A stretch of DNA of 64,000 nt from Streptomyces bathyalis. Its GTDB lineage: Bacteria > Actinomycetota > Actinomycetes > Streptomycetales > Streptomycetaceae. The stretch covers positions 3,224,001 to 3,288,000 of the forward strand of contig NZ_CP048882.1 in the NCBI RefSeq assembly GCF_015910445.1. The letters run 5' to 3'. Positions 17,227-26,374 of this stretch are shown here, one piece after another. Made by a program: the position numbers and the translations under genes. Below the pieces are notes generated by a model. That model saw only the letters and a list, made by a program, of their open reading frames with translations, made no database searches and was not told the DNA's origin. How positions within the stretch are numbered: the stretch's first letter is position 1; every line of letters starts with the position of its first letter.

Positions 17227-18165
17227 ATGACCCATCCAGCAGGTCCAGCGAACCTGATCCGTCCCGAAGGCCCCTGGACGCACCGGGATGTGGCCGCGAA
17301 CGGAGCCCGCTTCCACATCGCTGAGATGGGTGACGGACCTCTCGTACTGCTGCTGCACGGATTCCCGCAGTACTGGTGGACCTGGCGGCACCAGCTGACA
17401 GCGCTGGCCGACGCCGGCTTCCGCGCAGTCGCGATGGATCTGCGCGGTGTGGGCGGCAGCGACCGGACGCCCCGCGGCTACGACCCGGCCAACCTCGCCC
17501 TCGACGTCACCGGTGTCATCCGCTCGCTCGGCGAGGCCGACGCGGCGCTCGTGGGGCACGACTTGGGCGGCTATCTCGCCTGGACCGCCGCCGTGATGCG
17601 GCCCAAGCTCATACGGCGTCTCGCCGTCTCCTCGATGCCGCACCCGAGACGCTGGCGGGCGGCCATGCTCAAGGACATGCGTCAGACCGCGGCCGGCTCC
17701 TACGTGTGGGGCTTCCAGCGGCCGTTCGTCCCCGAGCGCCAACTCACCGCCAATGGCGGCGAGTTGGTCGGCAAGCTGGTGCGTGACTGGGCCGGCCCGC
17801 GGCTCCTGGAGCAGCCGGACGCGAACGAGGCGGTCGCACGGTACGAGCAGGCGATGTGCGTGCCGTCGACCGCGCACTGCTCGGTCGAGCCCTACCGCTG
17901 GCTGGTGCGGTCGATGGCGCGGCCGGACGGCTTCCAGTTCAACCGCCGCATGAAGCGGCCCGTACGGGTGCCGACGATGCAGATGCACGGCGCGCTGGAT
18001 CCCGTGCTGCGCACGCGCAGCTCGGCCGGATCGGGGCAGTACGTCGAAGCGCCGTACCGCTGGCGCCTGTTCGACGGCATCGGCCACTGGCCGCACGAGG
18101 AGGACCCCGCGGGCTTCTCGGCGGAACTCATCGGCTGGCTCAACGACCCCGAGCCCGACCGCTGA
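17227..18165 (+). CDS. Alpha/beta hydrolase, epoxide hydrolase-like (EphE position)
   Basis: 312 aa with LLLHGFPQYWWTW (oxyanion-hole HGFP), ALVGHDLGGYLAW (nucleophile elbow with Asp as nucleophile, typical of epoxide hydrolases and dehalogenases) and the late GHWPHEEDP His. A lid region follows the elbow. CAGGCT lies 7 nt before the ATG, compatible with a leaderless transcript. The order holin-like, hydrolase, MarP matches Rv3669-Rv3671c. Confidence 0.9.
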   Translation: MTHPAGPANLIRPEGPWTHRDVAANGARFHIAEMGDGPLVLLLHGFPQYWWTWRHQLTALADAGFRAVAMDLRGVGGSDRTPRGYDPANLALDVTGVIRSLGEADAALVGHDLGGYLAWTAAVMRPKLIRRLAVSSMPHPRRWRAAMLKDMRQTAAGSYVWGFQRPFVPERQLTANGGELVGKLVRDWAGPRLLEQPDANEAVARYEQAMCVPSTAHCSVEPYRWLVRSMARPDGFQFNRRMKRPVRVPTMQMHGALDPVLRTRSSAGSGQYVEAPYRWRLFDGIGHWPHEEDPAGFSAELIGWLNDPEPDR

Positions 18166-18534
18166 ACGCATCGCTCGCACACGCCGTCAACACGGGCAAC
18201 ACGTGCCGCGTGCATAGGCGTTTGATGGACCGTCAGAAGGTTACGCGCCACGGTACGGGGCACAGTTCGCTGTATGGGCTGGACACACGACTACCGTGAC
18301 CAGGCAGGTGGCCGCAGCGAGCGGAGGGGACTGATCCCCGGGCAGCGTATGCGGCGCTTACGATCCGAGAGACTCGGCGAAGGCTCCGAGCCCGGAATTC
18401 CCAGTCTGCTCAGCCGAAGAGCACGCTGGTTCGGAGCAAGGTTGCGGCACTCGCGCGGCTGAAGACGTTCGCACTCCCGCCTCCGTCGCCTACCGCGTAT
18501 TCGGCGGCGGCGCGGACTGCCCGGCGGCACCCAC
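18166..18534. other. Convergent intergenic region, nothing convincing
   Basis: 369 bp between two convergent genes. A 62-codon open frame at 18274-18462 starts with ATG but has no ribosome-binding site, an Arg-rich composition and no recognisable motif. No clear terminator hairpin stands out. Confidence 0.4.
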
Positions 18535-19743
18535 TCACATCGCACAACCCTGGCTGTCGGCCTGCCGTTCCGCGCTCCGGCCGCGCCGTGCGTCGCTGCG
18601 GACCTCGTCCGCCGTGAGGGCGTACCCGGTACGGGAGTTGTCGAGCGACTTGGCGAAGATGACGCCGTAGACCTCGCCTTGAGGTGTGAGCAGCGGACCG
18701 CCCGAGTTGCCCTGGCGGATCGTCGTGTACAGGGAGTAGATGTCGCGGCGGACCCTGTCCTGCTGGTAGATGTCCGGGCCGTCCGCGTCGACCCTGTCCC
18801 GTACGCGCGCCGAGCGAACGTCGAAGCCGCCGTTCTCCGGGAAGCCCGCGACGATGGCGCCGTCGCCCCGGTCCGCGTCCTTGGGCGCGAACTTGAGCGC
18901 GGGGGCTTCGAGCGTGGGAACGTCCAGGACGGCGACGTCACGCTTCGGGTCGTAGAGGACGATCCGCGCGTCGTGGATGCGGCCCACGCCGCCCATCTGC
19001 ACCGTCGGCTCCTTGACGCCGCCCACCACGTGGGCGTTCGTCATCACCCGGTGGCGGCCGAAGACGAAGCCCGTGCCCTCCAGCACCTTTCCGCAACGCG
19101 TCGCGCTGCCCACGACCTTCGCGATGCTGCGCCTCGCCTCGGCCGCGACGGGGCTCTTCGCCAGCTTCGGATCGGGCGCGGGCACCGCCCGGATCGGCTC
19201 GTTGGAGAAGGGCGAGAAGACCTGCGGGAGCCCGTTCTGCGCGAGCGTCGAGGAGAAGTCGTTGAACCAGCTGTCGGCCTGCGGCGGCAGCACGCGCGAA
19301 ACCCCCAGCAGCACGCTGGAGTTGCGCACTTCCTTGCTGACCGTCGGCAGCGACGTACCGGCCAGCGCGGAGCCGATGAACCACGCCACGAGCAGCATCG
19401 CCAGCACGTTGACGAGCGCGCCGCCCGTCGCGTCCACGGCACGCGCGGGCGACCAGGTGATGTGCTGCCGCAGCTTGTTGCCGAGGTGGGTGGTGAACGC
19501 CTGGCCCACGGAAGCGCAGACGATGACGAGGACGACCGCCGCGATCACACCGACCGCTCCGGGCGGAGTGCCGTCCGTCAGGCCGTTCCACAGCGGTGGC
19601 AGCACGAGGATCGCGAAGAGTCCACCGCCCAGGAAACCGGCCACGGACAGGATTCCGACGACGAAACCCTGCCGGTAACCGATGACGGCGAACCAGATGG
19701 CTGCAAGCAGGAGCACAAAGTCCAGCGCGTTCACGGGAGCCAC
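18535..19743 (-). CDS. MarP-type membrane serine protease (CvpA + trypsin-like)
   Basis: 402 aa. The N-terminal half (about residues 1-150) has four membrane helices and a CvpA-like fold. The C-terminal half is a chymotrypsin-fold protease outside the membrane with His in MTNAHVV, Asp in KRDVAVLDV and Ser in GNSGGPL. The Cys in TRCGKVL and the late CAM Cys could form the regulatory disulfide known for MarP. MarP maintains cell-wall/pH homeostasis in mycobacteria. GTG 19743 is the start, giving MAPVNALDFVLL. Confidence 0.9.
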   Translation of the reverse strand: MAPVNALDFVLLLAAIWFAVIGYRQGFVVGILSVAGFLGGGLFAILVLPPLWNGLTDGTPPGAVGVIAAVVLVIVCASVGQAFTTHLGNKLRQHITWSPARAVDATGGALVNVLAMLLVAWFIGSALAGTSLPTVSKEVRNSSVLLGVSRVLPPQADSWFNDFSSTLAQNGLPQVFSPFSNEPIRAVPAPDPKLAKSPVAAEARRSIAKVVGSATRCGKVLEGTGFVFGRHRVMTNAHVVGGVKEPTVQMGGVGRIHDARIVLYDPKRDVAVLDVPTLEAPALKFAPKDADRGDGAIVAGFPENGGFDVRSARVRDRVDADGPDIYQQDRVRRDIYSLYTTIRQGNSGGPLLTPQGEVYGVIFAKSLDNSRTGYALTADEVRSDARRGRSAERQADSQGCAM

Positions 19744-19843
19744 CGTCTCATGGGGATGGAGGAGGAGTTCCGCCGCGGTCGGTACGAAAGCGCGCCGCGG
19801 CCCTGGTGAGACGGCCGACCGGACAGGCAGGCGCGCTCCTGCG

Positions 19844-20572
19844 TCATGCGCTGCGGTCGATCGGGACGCGCCGCTCGCGGTCCCAGGGCCTCTCCCAGCC
19901 CGAGTAGTGCAGCAGCCGGTCGATCACTCCCGCCGTGAAGCCCCACACCAGGGCGGGCCCCACGCTGAACGCCGGGCCCGTGTATCCGGAGGGGTGGACG
20001 GCCATCGCGCGGTTGTCCGGATCGGTCAGCTCGGAGACGGGGACGGTGAAGACCCGTGCCGTCTCCGCCGGATCCATCGGCGCGACGGGCGTGGGGCGCC
20101 GCCACCACCCGAGGACGGGCGTCACGACGAACCCGCTCACCGGGATGTAGAGCGCCGGCAGCGTCGCGAAGATCTGCACGCCTGACGGATCGAGGCCCGT
20201 CTCCTCCTCGGCCTCCCGCAGCGCCGCCCGCAGCCGCCCCTCACCCTCCGGGTCGCCGTCCTCCGGGTCGATGGCACCGCCGGGGAAGGACGGCTGGCCG
20301 GCGTGGGAGCGGAGGCTGGACGAACGCTCCATGAGCAGCAGTTCAGGCCCGTCGGCTCCCTCGCCGAAGAGCACGAGCACCGCCGAAGGACGGCCTGCTC
20401 CGTCGGCGGGGGGCAGGAAGCGGCTGAGCTGGCGAGGCTCGACCGAGGCCGCCATCTTGGCGACCGGCGCGAGCCAATCCGGCAGACCCTGATCGCTGAA
20501 GTGGATCCGGGGGCCGGCGGGAGAGCCGTCGCAGGCTGCAGTCGGATGAGAACCGGTGGGGGGACGCGTCAC
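19844..20572 (-). CDS. CoA pyrophosphatase, NUDIX family
   Basis: 242 aa. The NUDIX box runs from FPGGAIDPEDGD to REAEEETGLDP; the upstream SLRSHAGQPSFPGG matches the CoA-pyrophosphatase signature (LRxHxGQxxFPGG). GTG 20572 overlaps the nth stop as GTGA, so the two genes are coupled. Predicted to hydrolyse CoA and derivatives in the cytoplasm. The orthologue in M. tuberculosis, Rv3672c, has the same neighbours. Confidence 0.92.
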   Translation of the reverse strand: MTRPPTGSHPTAACDGSPAGPRIHFSDQGLPDWLAPVAKMAASVEPRQLSRFLPPADGAGRPSAVLVLFGEGADGPELLLMERSSSLRSHAGQPSFPGGAIDPEDGDPEGEGRLRAALREAEEETGLDPSGVQIFATLPALYIPVSGFVVTPVLGWWRRPTPVAPMDPAETARVFTVPVSELTDPDNRAMAVHPSGYTGPAFSVGPALVWGFTAGVIDRLLHYSGWERPWDRERRVPIDRSA

Positions 20573-21690
20573 CGGGCGGCCCCGGCGGCGCCGTTGCTGT
20601 TGCTGCCGTTGGCGCCGAGCGGCGGCGCGGGTCGCCCCGGGTAGTCGGGCGGAGGCTTGAGGCGCTGGCCCGGAAGCCCGCCCATCTCGTACTTCAGCAG
20701 CTTCTTCGCCTTCTCCGGGTCGAGCTCGCCCTCCCCGTACGAGGGGCACAGCTCCGCGATGGGGCAGGCACCGCAGGCGGGTTTGCGGGAGTGGCAGATG
20801 CGGCGGCCGTGGAAGATCGTCCGGTGCGAGAACATCGTCCACTCGCTCTTCGGGATGATCTCGGCGATCTCGGCCTCGACCTTGTCCGCGTCCGTCTGCT
20901 CGGTGAGCTTCCACCGGCGCACGAGACGGCCGAAGTGGGTGTCGACCGTCAGGCCGGGGACGCCGAATGCGTTGCCCAGCACGACGAACGCCGTCTTGCG
21001 CCCGACGCCGGGCAGCGACACCAGGTCCTTTATGTTGCCCGGCACCTCGCCGTCGAACCTGTCGCGGATCGCCGCCGAGAGGCCCAGCACCGACTTGGCC
21101 TTGGCGCGGAAGAAGCCCGTGGGACGCAGCAGCTCCTCCAGCTTCTCCGGGTCGGCTGCGGCCATGTCCTCGGGAGTGGGGTAGGCGGCGAAGACCGCGG
21201 GCGTCGTCTGGTTGACCCGCAGGTCCGTGGTCTGGGCGGAGAGGACCGTGGCGACCAGCAGCTGGAATGGGTTCTCGAAGTCGAGCTCCGGGTGGGCGTA
21301 GTAGTACACCTCGGCCAGCTCGCGGTTGATGCGACGGGCGCGGCGGACCTTGGCGAGGTGGGACTCGGGCTTCCCGGACGCCTTCTTCGGGGCGGGCCCG
21401 GCCTGCTTTGCCGACGTCTTCTTCGCCGCCGTCTTCTTCGCCGACGTCGTCCCTGCCGGGGCCTTCTTCGCCGGGGTCTTCTTCGGGGCGGCCTTCGCGG
21501 GCGCGGCTTTCCCGGCCGCCGCCTTGCCGGCTGCGGCCTTCTTCACCGGCTTACCGGCGGCAGCCTTCTTCACGGGCTTGCCGGTGCTCCCCGCGGCCGC
21601 CATCGCATCGGCGGCCGGGGCAGCATCGGACCCCTTTGTCCGGCTTGCCCTGTTGAGGGGCTCCTGTTCGCCCACAGCGGAATCTCCCAT
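20569..21690 (-). CDS. nth: Endonuclease III with Lys/Ala/Pro-rich N-terminal tail
   Basis: 373 aa; the catalytic domain starts near residue 110. The helix-hairpin-helix is LPGVGRKTA with the catalytic Lys, VDTHFGR carries the catalytic Asp, and the [4Fe-4S] site is CHSRKPACGACPIAELC (C-x6-C-x2-C-x5-C). It is a base-excision repair glycosylase/lyase for oxidised pyrimidines. Residues 35-105 are a run of GKPVKKAAA and AAKKTSAK-type repeats resembling histone H1 or HupS tails. ATG 21690 is chosen; an ATG five codons upstream (21705) is possible. Confidence 0.93.
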   Translation of the reverse strand: MGDSAVGEQEPLNRASRTKGSDAAPAADAMAAAGSTGKPVKKAAAGKPVKKAAAGKAAAGKAAPAKAAPKKTPAKKAPAGTTSAKKTAAKKTSAKQAGPAPKKASGKPESHLAKVRRARRINRELAEVYYYAHPELDFENPFQLLVATVLSAQTTDLRVNQTTPAVFAAYPTPEDMAAADPEKLEELLRPTGFFRAKAKSVLGLSAAIRDRFDGEVPGNIKDLVSLPGVGRKTAFVVLGNAFGVPGLTVDTHFGRLVRRWKLTEQTDADKVEAEIAEIIPKSEWTMFSHRTIFHGRRICHSRKPACGACPIAELCPSYGEGELDPEKAKKLLKYEMGGLPGQRLKPPPDYPGRPAPPLGANGSNSNGAAGAAR

Positions 21691-21705
21691 CGCGGTCACC
21701 CGCAC

Positions 21706-22025
21706 GGCCCCGCTCTGCGTGCGCTCACCGGGGCATCACGGGGTAACTGACACCCGGCCAGCGTAGAGGGGCCCGCTGACATCCGCCCCGCACGAAGGCA
21801 ATTCCCGGCCCGATCGGCCCCCTGCCTTCGGGAACGCTGGGGACGTGAGTCAAACTTGTGATTGATCGCACTGTTTCACCGTCCGGCATCATTGGGCTCG
21901 ATGTCCCCTCGCCCTCACGGACCTGAGGCCGCCCTGGGGCCTGGGGAGACGCCGCCCCTCGGCCCGTGGGAGCCTTGTGAGGCCCCTGGGGACCCCATTG
22001 GGCTAGGTCGACAAGGAGAGAACTC
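21706..22025. promoter_or_regulatory. Divergent nth/crp intergenic region with possible Crp site
   Basis: 320 bp. GTGATTGATCGCAC (21858-21871) has the GTG-N8-CAC spacing of Crp operators and lies about 155 bp upstream of crp, suggesting autoregulation. AAGGAGAGAAC before GTG 22026 is the crp ribosome-binding site. No protein gene was seen. Confidence 0.4.
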
Positions 22026-22700
22026 GTGGACGACGTTCTGCGGCGCGCCCCGCTCTTCGCGGCGCTCGATGAGGAGCAAGCCGCTGAGCTGCGCGCCTCC
22101 ATGTCGGAGACCACGCTCGCGCGAAGTGAGGCCCTCTTCCACGAGGGCGACCCGGGCGACCGTCTCTATGTAGTGACCGAAGGGAAGGTCAAGCTCCACC
22201 GGACCTCCCCTGACGGCCGGGAGAACATGCTGGCCGTGCTGGGCCCCGGCGAGCTCATCGGCGAGCTCTCCCTCTTCGACCCCGGCCCGCGTACGGCGAC
22301 GGCCTCGGCCCTGACCGAGGTGAAACTGCTCGGCCTGGGCCACGGCGACCTCCAGCCCTGGCTGAACGTACGTCCCGAGGTGGCCTCCGCACTGCTGCGG
22401 GCCATCGCCCGCAGGCTGCGCCGCACCAACGACTCGATGTCCGACCTTGTCTTCTCCGACGTCCCCGGCCGCGTCGCGAAGCAGCTGCTCGATCTTTCGC
22501 GCCGCTTCGGCGTGCAGTCGGAAGAGGGCATCCACGTCGTGCACGACCTCACGCAGGAGGAGCTGGCGCAGCTCGTCGGCGCGTCTCGCGAGACCGTGAA
22601 CAAGGCGCTCGCCGACTTCGCGGGCCGCGGCTGGCTGCGGCTGGAGGCGCGTGCGGTGATCCTGCTGGACATCGAGCGGCTGGCGAAGCGGAGCCGCTGA
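22026..22700 (+). CDS. crp: Crp/Fnr-family regulator Crp
   Basis: 224 aa. The cyclic-nucleotide domain contains GELIGELSLFDPGPRTATA (phosphate-binding cassette) and the C-terminal helix-turn-helix is TQEELAQLVGASRETVNKAL. The sequence is very close to Streptomyces Crp (SCO3571) and M. tuberculosis Rv3676, which controls germination, growth and antibiotic clusters. GTG start with a good ribosome-binding site. It lies in the conserved nth-crp-MBL-NUDIX order. Confidence 0.96.
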   Translation: MDDVLRRAPLFAALDEEQAAELRASMSETTLARSEALFHEGDPGDRLYVVTEGKVKLHRTSPDGRENMLAVLGPGELIGELSLFDPGPRTATASALTEVKLLGLGHGDLQPWLNVRPEVASALLRAIARRLRRTNDSMSDLVFSDVPGRVAKQLLDLSRRFGVQSEEGIHVVHDLTQEELAQLVGASRETVNKALADFAGRGWLRLEARAVILLDIERLAKRSR

Positions 22701-22732
22701 GCCGCTGCCGCTGGACCGCTGGAACAACGCCC

Positions 22733-22763
22733 GAGGGGCGTCCTCTCCAAGAGGGCGCCCCTC
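22733..22763. terminator. Bidirectional terminator after crp
   Basis: GAGGGGCG-TCCTCT (22733-22746) pairs with GAGGG-CGCCCCTC (22751-22763) with a 4-nt loop CCAA. It lies between crp and the convergent MBL gene. Confidence 0.8.
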
Positions 22764-22812
22764 ACGCGTGCCACTGGTGCCCCTCGCCGTCCGGCGTCGG
22801 CCGGACCCGCGG

Positions 22813-23643
22813 CTATGCGGCGCCCCGTTCCCGCAGGTAGGCGAGCTGTGCGCGTACGGACAGCTCGGCGGCCGGCCACAGCGAGCGGTCGACGTCCGCG
22901 TACACGTGCGCGACGACCTCGGACGGCGTGCGGAACCCCTTGCCGACGGCGGTCTCCACCTGGGCGAGACGGTCGGCACGGTGCGCGAGGTAGAAGTCGA
23001 TGACGCCCTGTGCGTCCTCAAGCACCGGTCCGTGCCCCGGCAGCACCGTCGAGACCCCGTCGTCGACGGTCAGCGATCGCAGGCGGCGCAGGGAATCCAG
23101 ATAGTCGCCGAGCCGCCCGTCGGGGTGGGCGACGACGGTCGTGCCGCGGCCGAGCACCGTGTCGCCCGTGAGCACCGCCCCCTCCGCGGGCAGGTGGAAG
23201 CAGAGCGAGTCCGCCGTGTGCCCAGGTGTGGGCACGACGCGCATCTCCAGCCCGCCCGTGCTCACGACGTCACCGGCGGCCAGGCCCTCGTCCCCCAGGC
23301 GCAGCGCGGGATCGAGGGCCCGCACGGAAGTGCCGGACAGCTCGGCGAAGCGTGCCGCGCCCTCCGCGTGATCGGGGTGGCCGTGGGTGAGGACCGTAAG
23401 GCCGACGCGCTTGCCCAGGCTCTCCGCGGTGTCGATCACGTGCCGCAGATGGCCCTCGTCGAGCGGCCCGGGGTCGATGACGACGGCGGAACCGGAGTCC
23501 GGTTCGGCGACGATCCAGGTGTTGGTGCCGTCCAGCGTCATGGCGGACGGATTGGGCGCGAGGACGCAGTGGGCGCGCGCGGTGGCCTGACCGCTGAGCA
23601 CGCCGCCCCGCGGCTGGCCCGGCAGGGACGCGGCATCCGTCAT
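22813..23643 (-). CDS. MBL-fold metallo-hydrolase (LACTB2/Rv3677c-like)
   Basis: 276 aa. The zinc-site motif is LTHGHPDHAEG (HxHxDH), with later His in PTPGHTADSL, Asp in LTGDTVLG and His in LPGHGPV; the order fits the beta-lactamase fold RNase/glyoxalase-II-like group. ATG 23643 overlaps the stop of the upstream NUDIX gene by 4 nt. The substrate is unknown. Confidence 0.9.
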   Translation of the reverse strand: MTDAASLPGQPRGGVLSGQATARAHCVLAPNPSAMTLDGTNTWIVAEPDSGSAVVIDPGPLDEGHLRHVIDTAESLGKRVGLTVLTHGHPDHAEGAARFAELSGTSVRALDPALRLGDEGLAAGDVVSTGGLEMRVVPTPGHTADSLCFHLPAEGAVLTGDTVLGRGTTVVAHPDGRLGDYLDSLRRLRSLTVDDGVSTVLPGHGPVLEDAQGVIDFYLAHRADRLAQVETAVGKGFRTPSEVVAHVYADVDRSLWPAAELSVRAQLAYLRERGAA

Positions 23644-24620
23644 GCGGGGCCGTCCCCTCCGGTGCCACGGGTGCCCGCGGCGCCGTCGCCGCCTCCGGCC
23701 GCGCCCCCGTCGTCGCCCTCCGGGGCGGTCACCTCGACCCGCTTGGTGAACTCGTCGTGCCCCGGCCAGCTCAGCACCACCTGCCCGCCCTCCATGCGCG
23801 CCTTCGCCAGCACCGGGGACAGATCGCGGTGTGCGCTCTCGTTCAGCGCCGCTGCCGCCGTCGGATACGGCGCCAGCTGCCGCAGCATGGCGATCGTCGG
23901 CGGCATCATCAGCAGCTCGCCGTCGTCATAGCCCGCCGCGGCCTCGTCCGGACGGATCCACACCGTGCGGTCCGCTTCCGTGGAGGCATTGCGCGTGCGC
24001 TGACCCTCGGGCAGTGCGGCGACGAAGAACCACGTGTCGTAGCGGCGCTCTTCGAACTCCGGGGTGATCCAGCGGGCCCAGGCGCCGAGCAGGTCGCTGC
24101 GGAGCACCAGCCCGCGGCGCTCCATGAAGTCGGCGAAGGACAGCTCGTGCTCGGCGAGCGCCCTCCGGTCCCGCTCCCAGTCCTCGCCGGTCGTGTCGTC
24201 GACGACGCTGGAGGCGTCCGGGCCCGCGAGCAGCACGCCCGCTTCCTCGAAGGTCTCGCGCACCGCGGCGCAGACGATGGCCTGGGCGGTGGCCTCGTCC
24301 GTGCCGAACCGCATGGCCCACTCCTTGCGGGAGGGACCGGCCCAGCCCCTGCCCGGCCTGCGGTCGCCACCGCCCCAGTGCTCGTCGCGCGGATCGACGC
24401 CGCCGCCGGGGTAGGCGTACGCACCTCCGGCGAAGGCCATGGACGTACTCCTGCGCAGCATGTGCACCTCGGGACCCCCCGCCGCCCCGCCGCCGTCACG
24501 CAGCAGCATGACCGTGGCGGCCAGACGCGGGGTCACGGGCGTGATCTCGCCCGCGGCCAGGGCGCGGATGCGCTCCGGCCACTCCCGTGGGTACCACTGA
24601 CCGTTCGTGGATGACGACAT
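23640..24620 (-). CDS. NUDIX hydrolase
   Basis: 326 aa. The NUDIX region is interrupted: YPGGGVDPRD begins it and VCAAVRETFEEAGVLLAG completes it after an insertion of about 45 aa, as in the RppH-unrelated 'NUDT19-like' actinobacterial group. The C-terminal tail is Gly/Ala/Asp-rich. On the minus strand TAGCAT lies 6 nt before ATG 24620 (24627-24632 on the plus strand), a leaderless promoter layout. It is coupled to the MBL gene. Confidence 0.86.
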   Translation of the reverse strand: MSSSTNGQWYPREWPERIRALAAGEITPVTPRLAATVMLLRDGGGAAGGPEVHMLRRSTSMAFAGGAYAYPGGGVDPRDEHWGGGDRRPGRGWAGPSRKEWAMRFGTDEATAQAIVCAAVRETFEEAGVLLAGPDASSVVDDTTGEDWERDRRALAEHELSFADFMERRGLVLRSDLLGAWARWITPEFEERRYDTWFFVAALPEGQRTRNASTEADRTVWIRPDEAAAGYDDGELLMMPPTIAMLRQLAPYPTAAAALNESAHRDLSPVLAKARMEGGQVVLSWPGHDEFTKRVEVTAPEGDDGGAAGGGDGAAGTRGTGGDGPA

Positions 24621-24726
24621 GGACGGATGCTACGGGTCACCTCGCGCCGCGTCGCCGGGTGGTGGCGCAGCCGCCAGTGAAGGCACAGGTCAGGGCTTCG
24701 TGAACTCCGTCACCGCGCCCGTGCGT

Positions 24727-25200
24727 TCACTCCGGCCAGTCGGCCAGCTCGACCTGGACCTCGACCTCGACCGGCGCGTCCATCGGCAGCACGGCGACAC
24801 CGACGGCGCTGCGCGCGTGTACGCCCTTGTCGCCGAAGACCTCGCCGAGCAGTTCGCTCGCACCGTTGATGACGGAGGGCTGAGCGGTGAAGTCCGGGGC
24901 GGAGGCGACGAATCCGGTGACCTTCACGACCCGTACGACCCGCTCGAGTCCGCCCGCCACCGAGGCGACAGCCGCGAGGGCGTTCAGCGCGCACGTACGC
25001 GCCAGGTCCTTGGCCTCCTCCGGAGTGACCTCTCCGCCGACCTTGCCCGTCAGCGGCAGCTTGCCGTCGACGAGCGGAACCTGGCCGGCCGTGTAGACGT
25101 ACCGTCCGCTGCGCACAGCGGGGACGTACGCCCCGGCGGGGGTGGCGACTTCGGGCAGCGTGATGCCGAGCTCCGCGAGCCGGGACTCGACGCTGGTCAC
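24727..25200 (-). CDS. RidA/YjgF family protein
   Basis: 157 aa. The core AGAYVPAVRSGRYVYTAGQVPL and late HARSAVGVAVLPMDAPVEVEVQVEL match the RidA fold; canonical RidA enzymes deaminate reactive imines/enamines. The catalytic Arg position is occupied within ARSAVGV. GTG 25200 overlaps the DUF4177 stop as GTGA. The orthologue Rv3678c has the same neighbours. Confidence 0.9.
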   Translation of the reverse strand: MTSVESRLAELGITLPEVATPAGAYVPAVRSGRYVYTAGQVPLVDGKLPLTGKVGGEVTPEEAKDLARTCALNALAAVASVAGGLERVVRVVKVTGFVASAPDFTAQPSVINGASELLGEVFGDKGVHARSAVGVAVLPMDAPVEVEVQVELADWPE

Positions 25201-25355
25201 TGCTTCTCCCGCTTGAGATATGCCACCAGTTGCTCGGAACCGGTCGGGCCCGGGACGACCTGGACGAGTTCCCAGCCGTCCTCTCCCCAGGTGTCCAGGA
25301 TCTGCTTGGTCGCGTGCACGAGCAGCGGCACTGTCGAGTATTCCCACTTCGTCAT
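25197..25355 (-). CDS. DUF4177 family small protein
   Basis: 52 aa, beginning MTKWEYSTVPLLVHATKQ and containing WGEDGWELVQVVPGP, the DUF4177 signature. It ends in LKREKQ. Its TGA overlaps the RidA GTG by 4 nt. TACCCT (complement of 25363-25368) lies 7 nt before the ATG, so the transcript is probably leaderless. The promoter region is shared with the divergent ArsA gene only 44 bp away. Confidence 0.85.
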   Translation of the reverse strand: MTKWEYSTVPLLVHATKQILDTWGEDGWELVQVVPGPTGSEQLVAYLKREKQ

Positions 25356-25399
25356 GGGGCAGAGGGTAGTCCGTCGCCATGCTGGTTAGGCTCCCGGGA

Positions 25400-26374
25400 G
25401 TGAGCAGGCTGCATGTTGTCACAGGCAAGGGCGGCACCGGCAAGACGACGGTCGCCGCGGCACTCGCGTTGGCCCTGGCCGCCGGAGGGAGGCGCACACT
25501 CCTCGTCGAGGTCGAGGGACGGCAGGGCATCGCTCAACTCTTCGAGACGGAGCCACTTCCCTATGAGGAGCGGAAGATCGCCGTCGCGCACGACGGCGGC
25601 GAGGTCCACGCGCTCGCCATCGACCCCGAACGGGCGCTGCTGGACTACCTCCAGATGTTCTACAAGCTGGGCAGCGCCGGGCGCGCGCTGAAGAAGCTGG
25701 GCGCGATCGACTTCGCGACCACCATCGCGCCCGGCCTGCGCGACGTACTGCTGACGGGCAAGGCGTGCGAGGCCGTGCGCCGCAGGGACAAGCACGAACG
25801 ACGCGTGTACGACGCCGTGGTGATGGACGCGCCGCCCACCGGCCGCATCACCCGCTTCCTCGGTGTGAATGAGGAGGTCGCCGGGCTGGCCAAGGTCGGA
25901 CCCGTGCACAACCAGGCCCAGGCCGTGATGCGAGTGCTCAAGTCCCCTGAGACTGCTGTGCACTTGGTGACGCTGCTGGAGGAGATGCCCGTCCAGGAGA
26001 CCGTCGACGGGGTCGCGGAGCTCCGCGAGGCCGGTCTGCCCGTCGGGGCGGCGCTGGTGAACATGGTGCGACCGCATCTGCTGGACGAGGAACTGCTGCA
26101 GAACGCCGACCGCAGTCCGGGCGGTGAACTGGCCGACGCGCTGGCACGTGCGGGCCTGGCCCGGGCGGACCGCCTCGTCGGGCCGCTCATCGAACAGGCA
26201 CACGAGCACGCACAACGCGTCGCGCTGGAACAGGAGCAGCGTTCCGCACTGGCGAAGCTGGACATGCCCGTCTACGAACTCGGGCTGCTGCCCGAAGGCG
26301 TCGAACTCGCCGGGCTCTACCAGCTCGCGGCGGACCTGCGCGAACAGTTGCCACCACGCCAGGAGACGTCATGA
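25400..26374 (+). CDS. ArsA/Get3-like ATPase, subunit 1 (Rv3679-like)
   Basis: 324 aa from GTG 25400 (an in-frame ATG at 25379 is the alternative). GTG is preferred because TAGGCT (25387-25392) ends 7 nt before it. HVVTGKGGTGKTTVAAAL is the deviant P-loop, DAVVMDAPPTGRITRFL the switch II/A-loop, and NMVRPHLLDEELL a later nucleotide-contact region. Its TGA overlaps the next ATG. In mycobacteria the pair Rv3679-Rv3680 works as a heteromeric ArsA-like ATPase; client or anion substrates are not settled. Confidence 0.9.
   Translation: MSRLHVVTGKGGTGKTTVAAALALALAAGGRRTLLVEVEGRQGIAQLFETEPLPYEERKIAVAHDGGEVHALAIDPERALLDYLQMFYKLGSAGRALKKLGAIDFATTIAPGLRDVLLTGKACEAVRRRDKHERRVYDAVVMDAPPTGRITRFLGVNEEVAGLAKVGPVHNQAQAVMRVLKSPETAVHLVTLLEEMPVQETVDGVAELREAGLPVGAALVNMVRPHLLDEELLQNADRSPGGELADALARAGLARADRLVGPLIEQAHEHAQRVALEQEQRSALAKLDMPVYELGLLPEGVELAGLYQLAADLREQLPPRQETS

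Noticed and set aside
18274..18462. 62-codon small ORF
   Set aside because: No ribosome-binding site or convincing -10 element, Arg-rich and no recognisable family.
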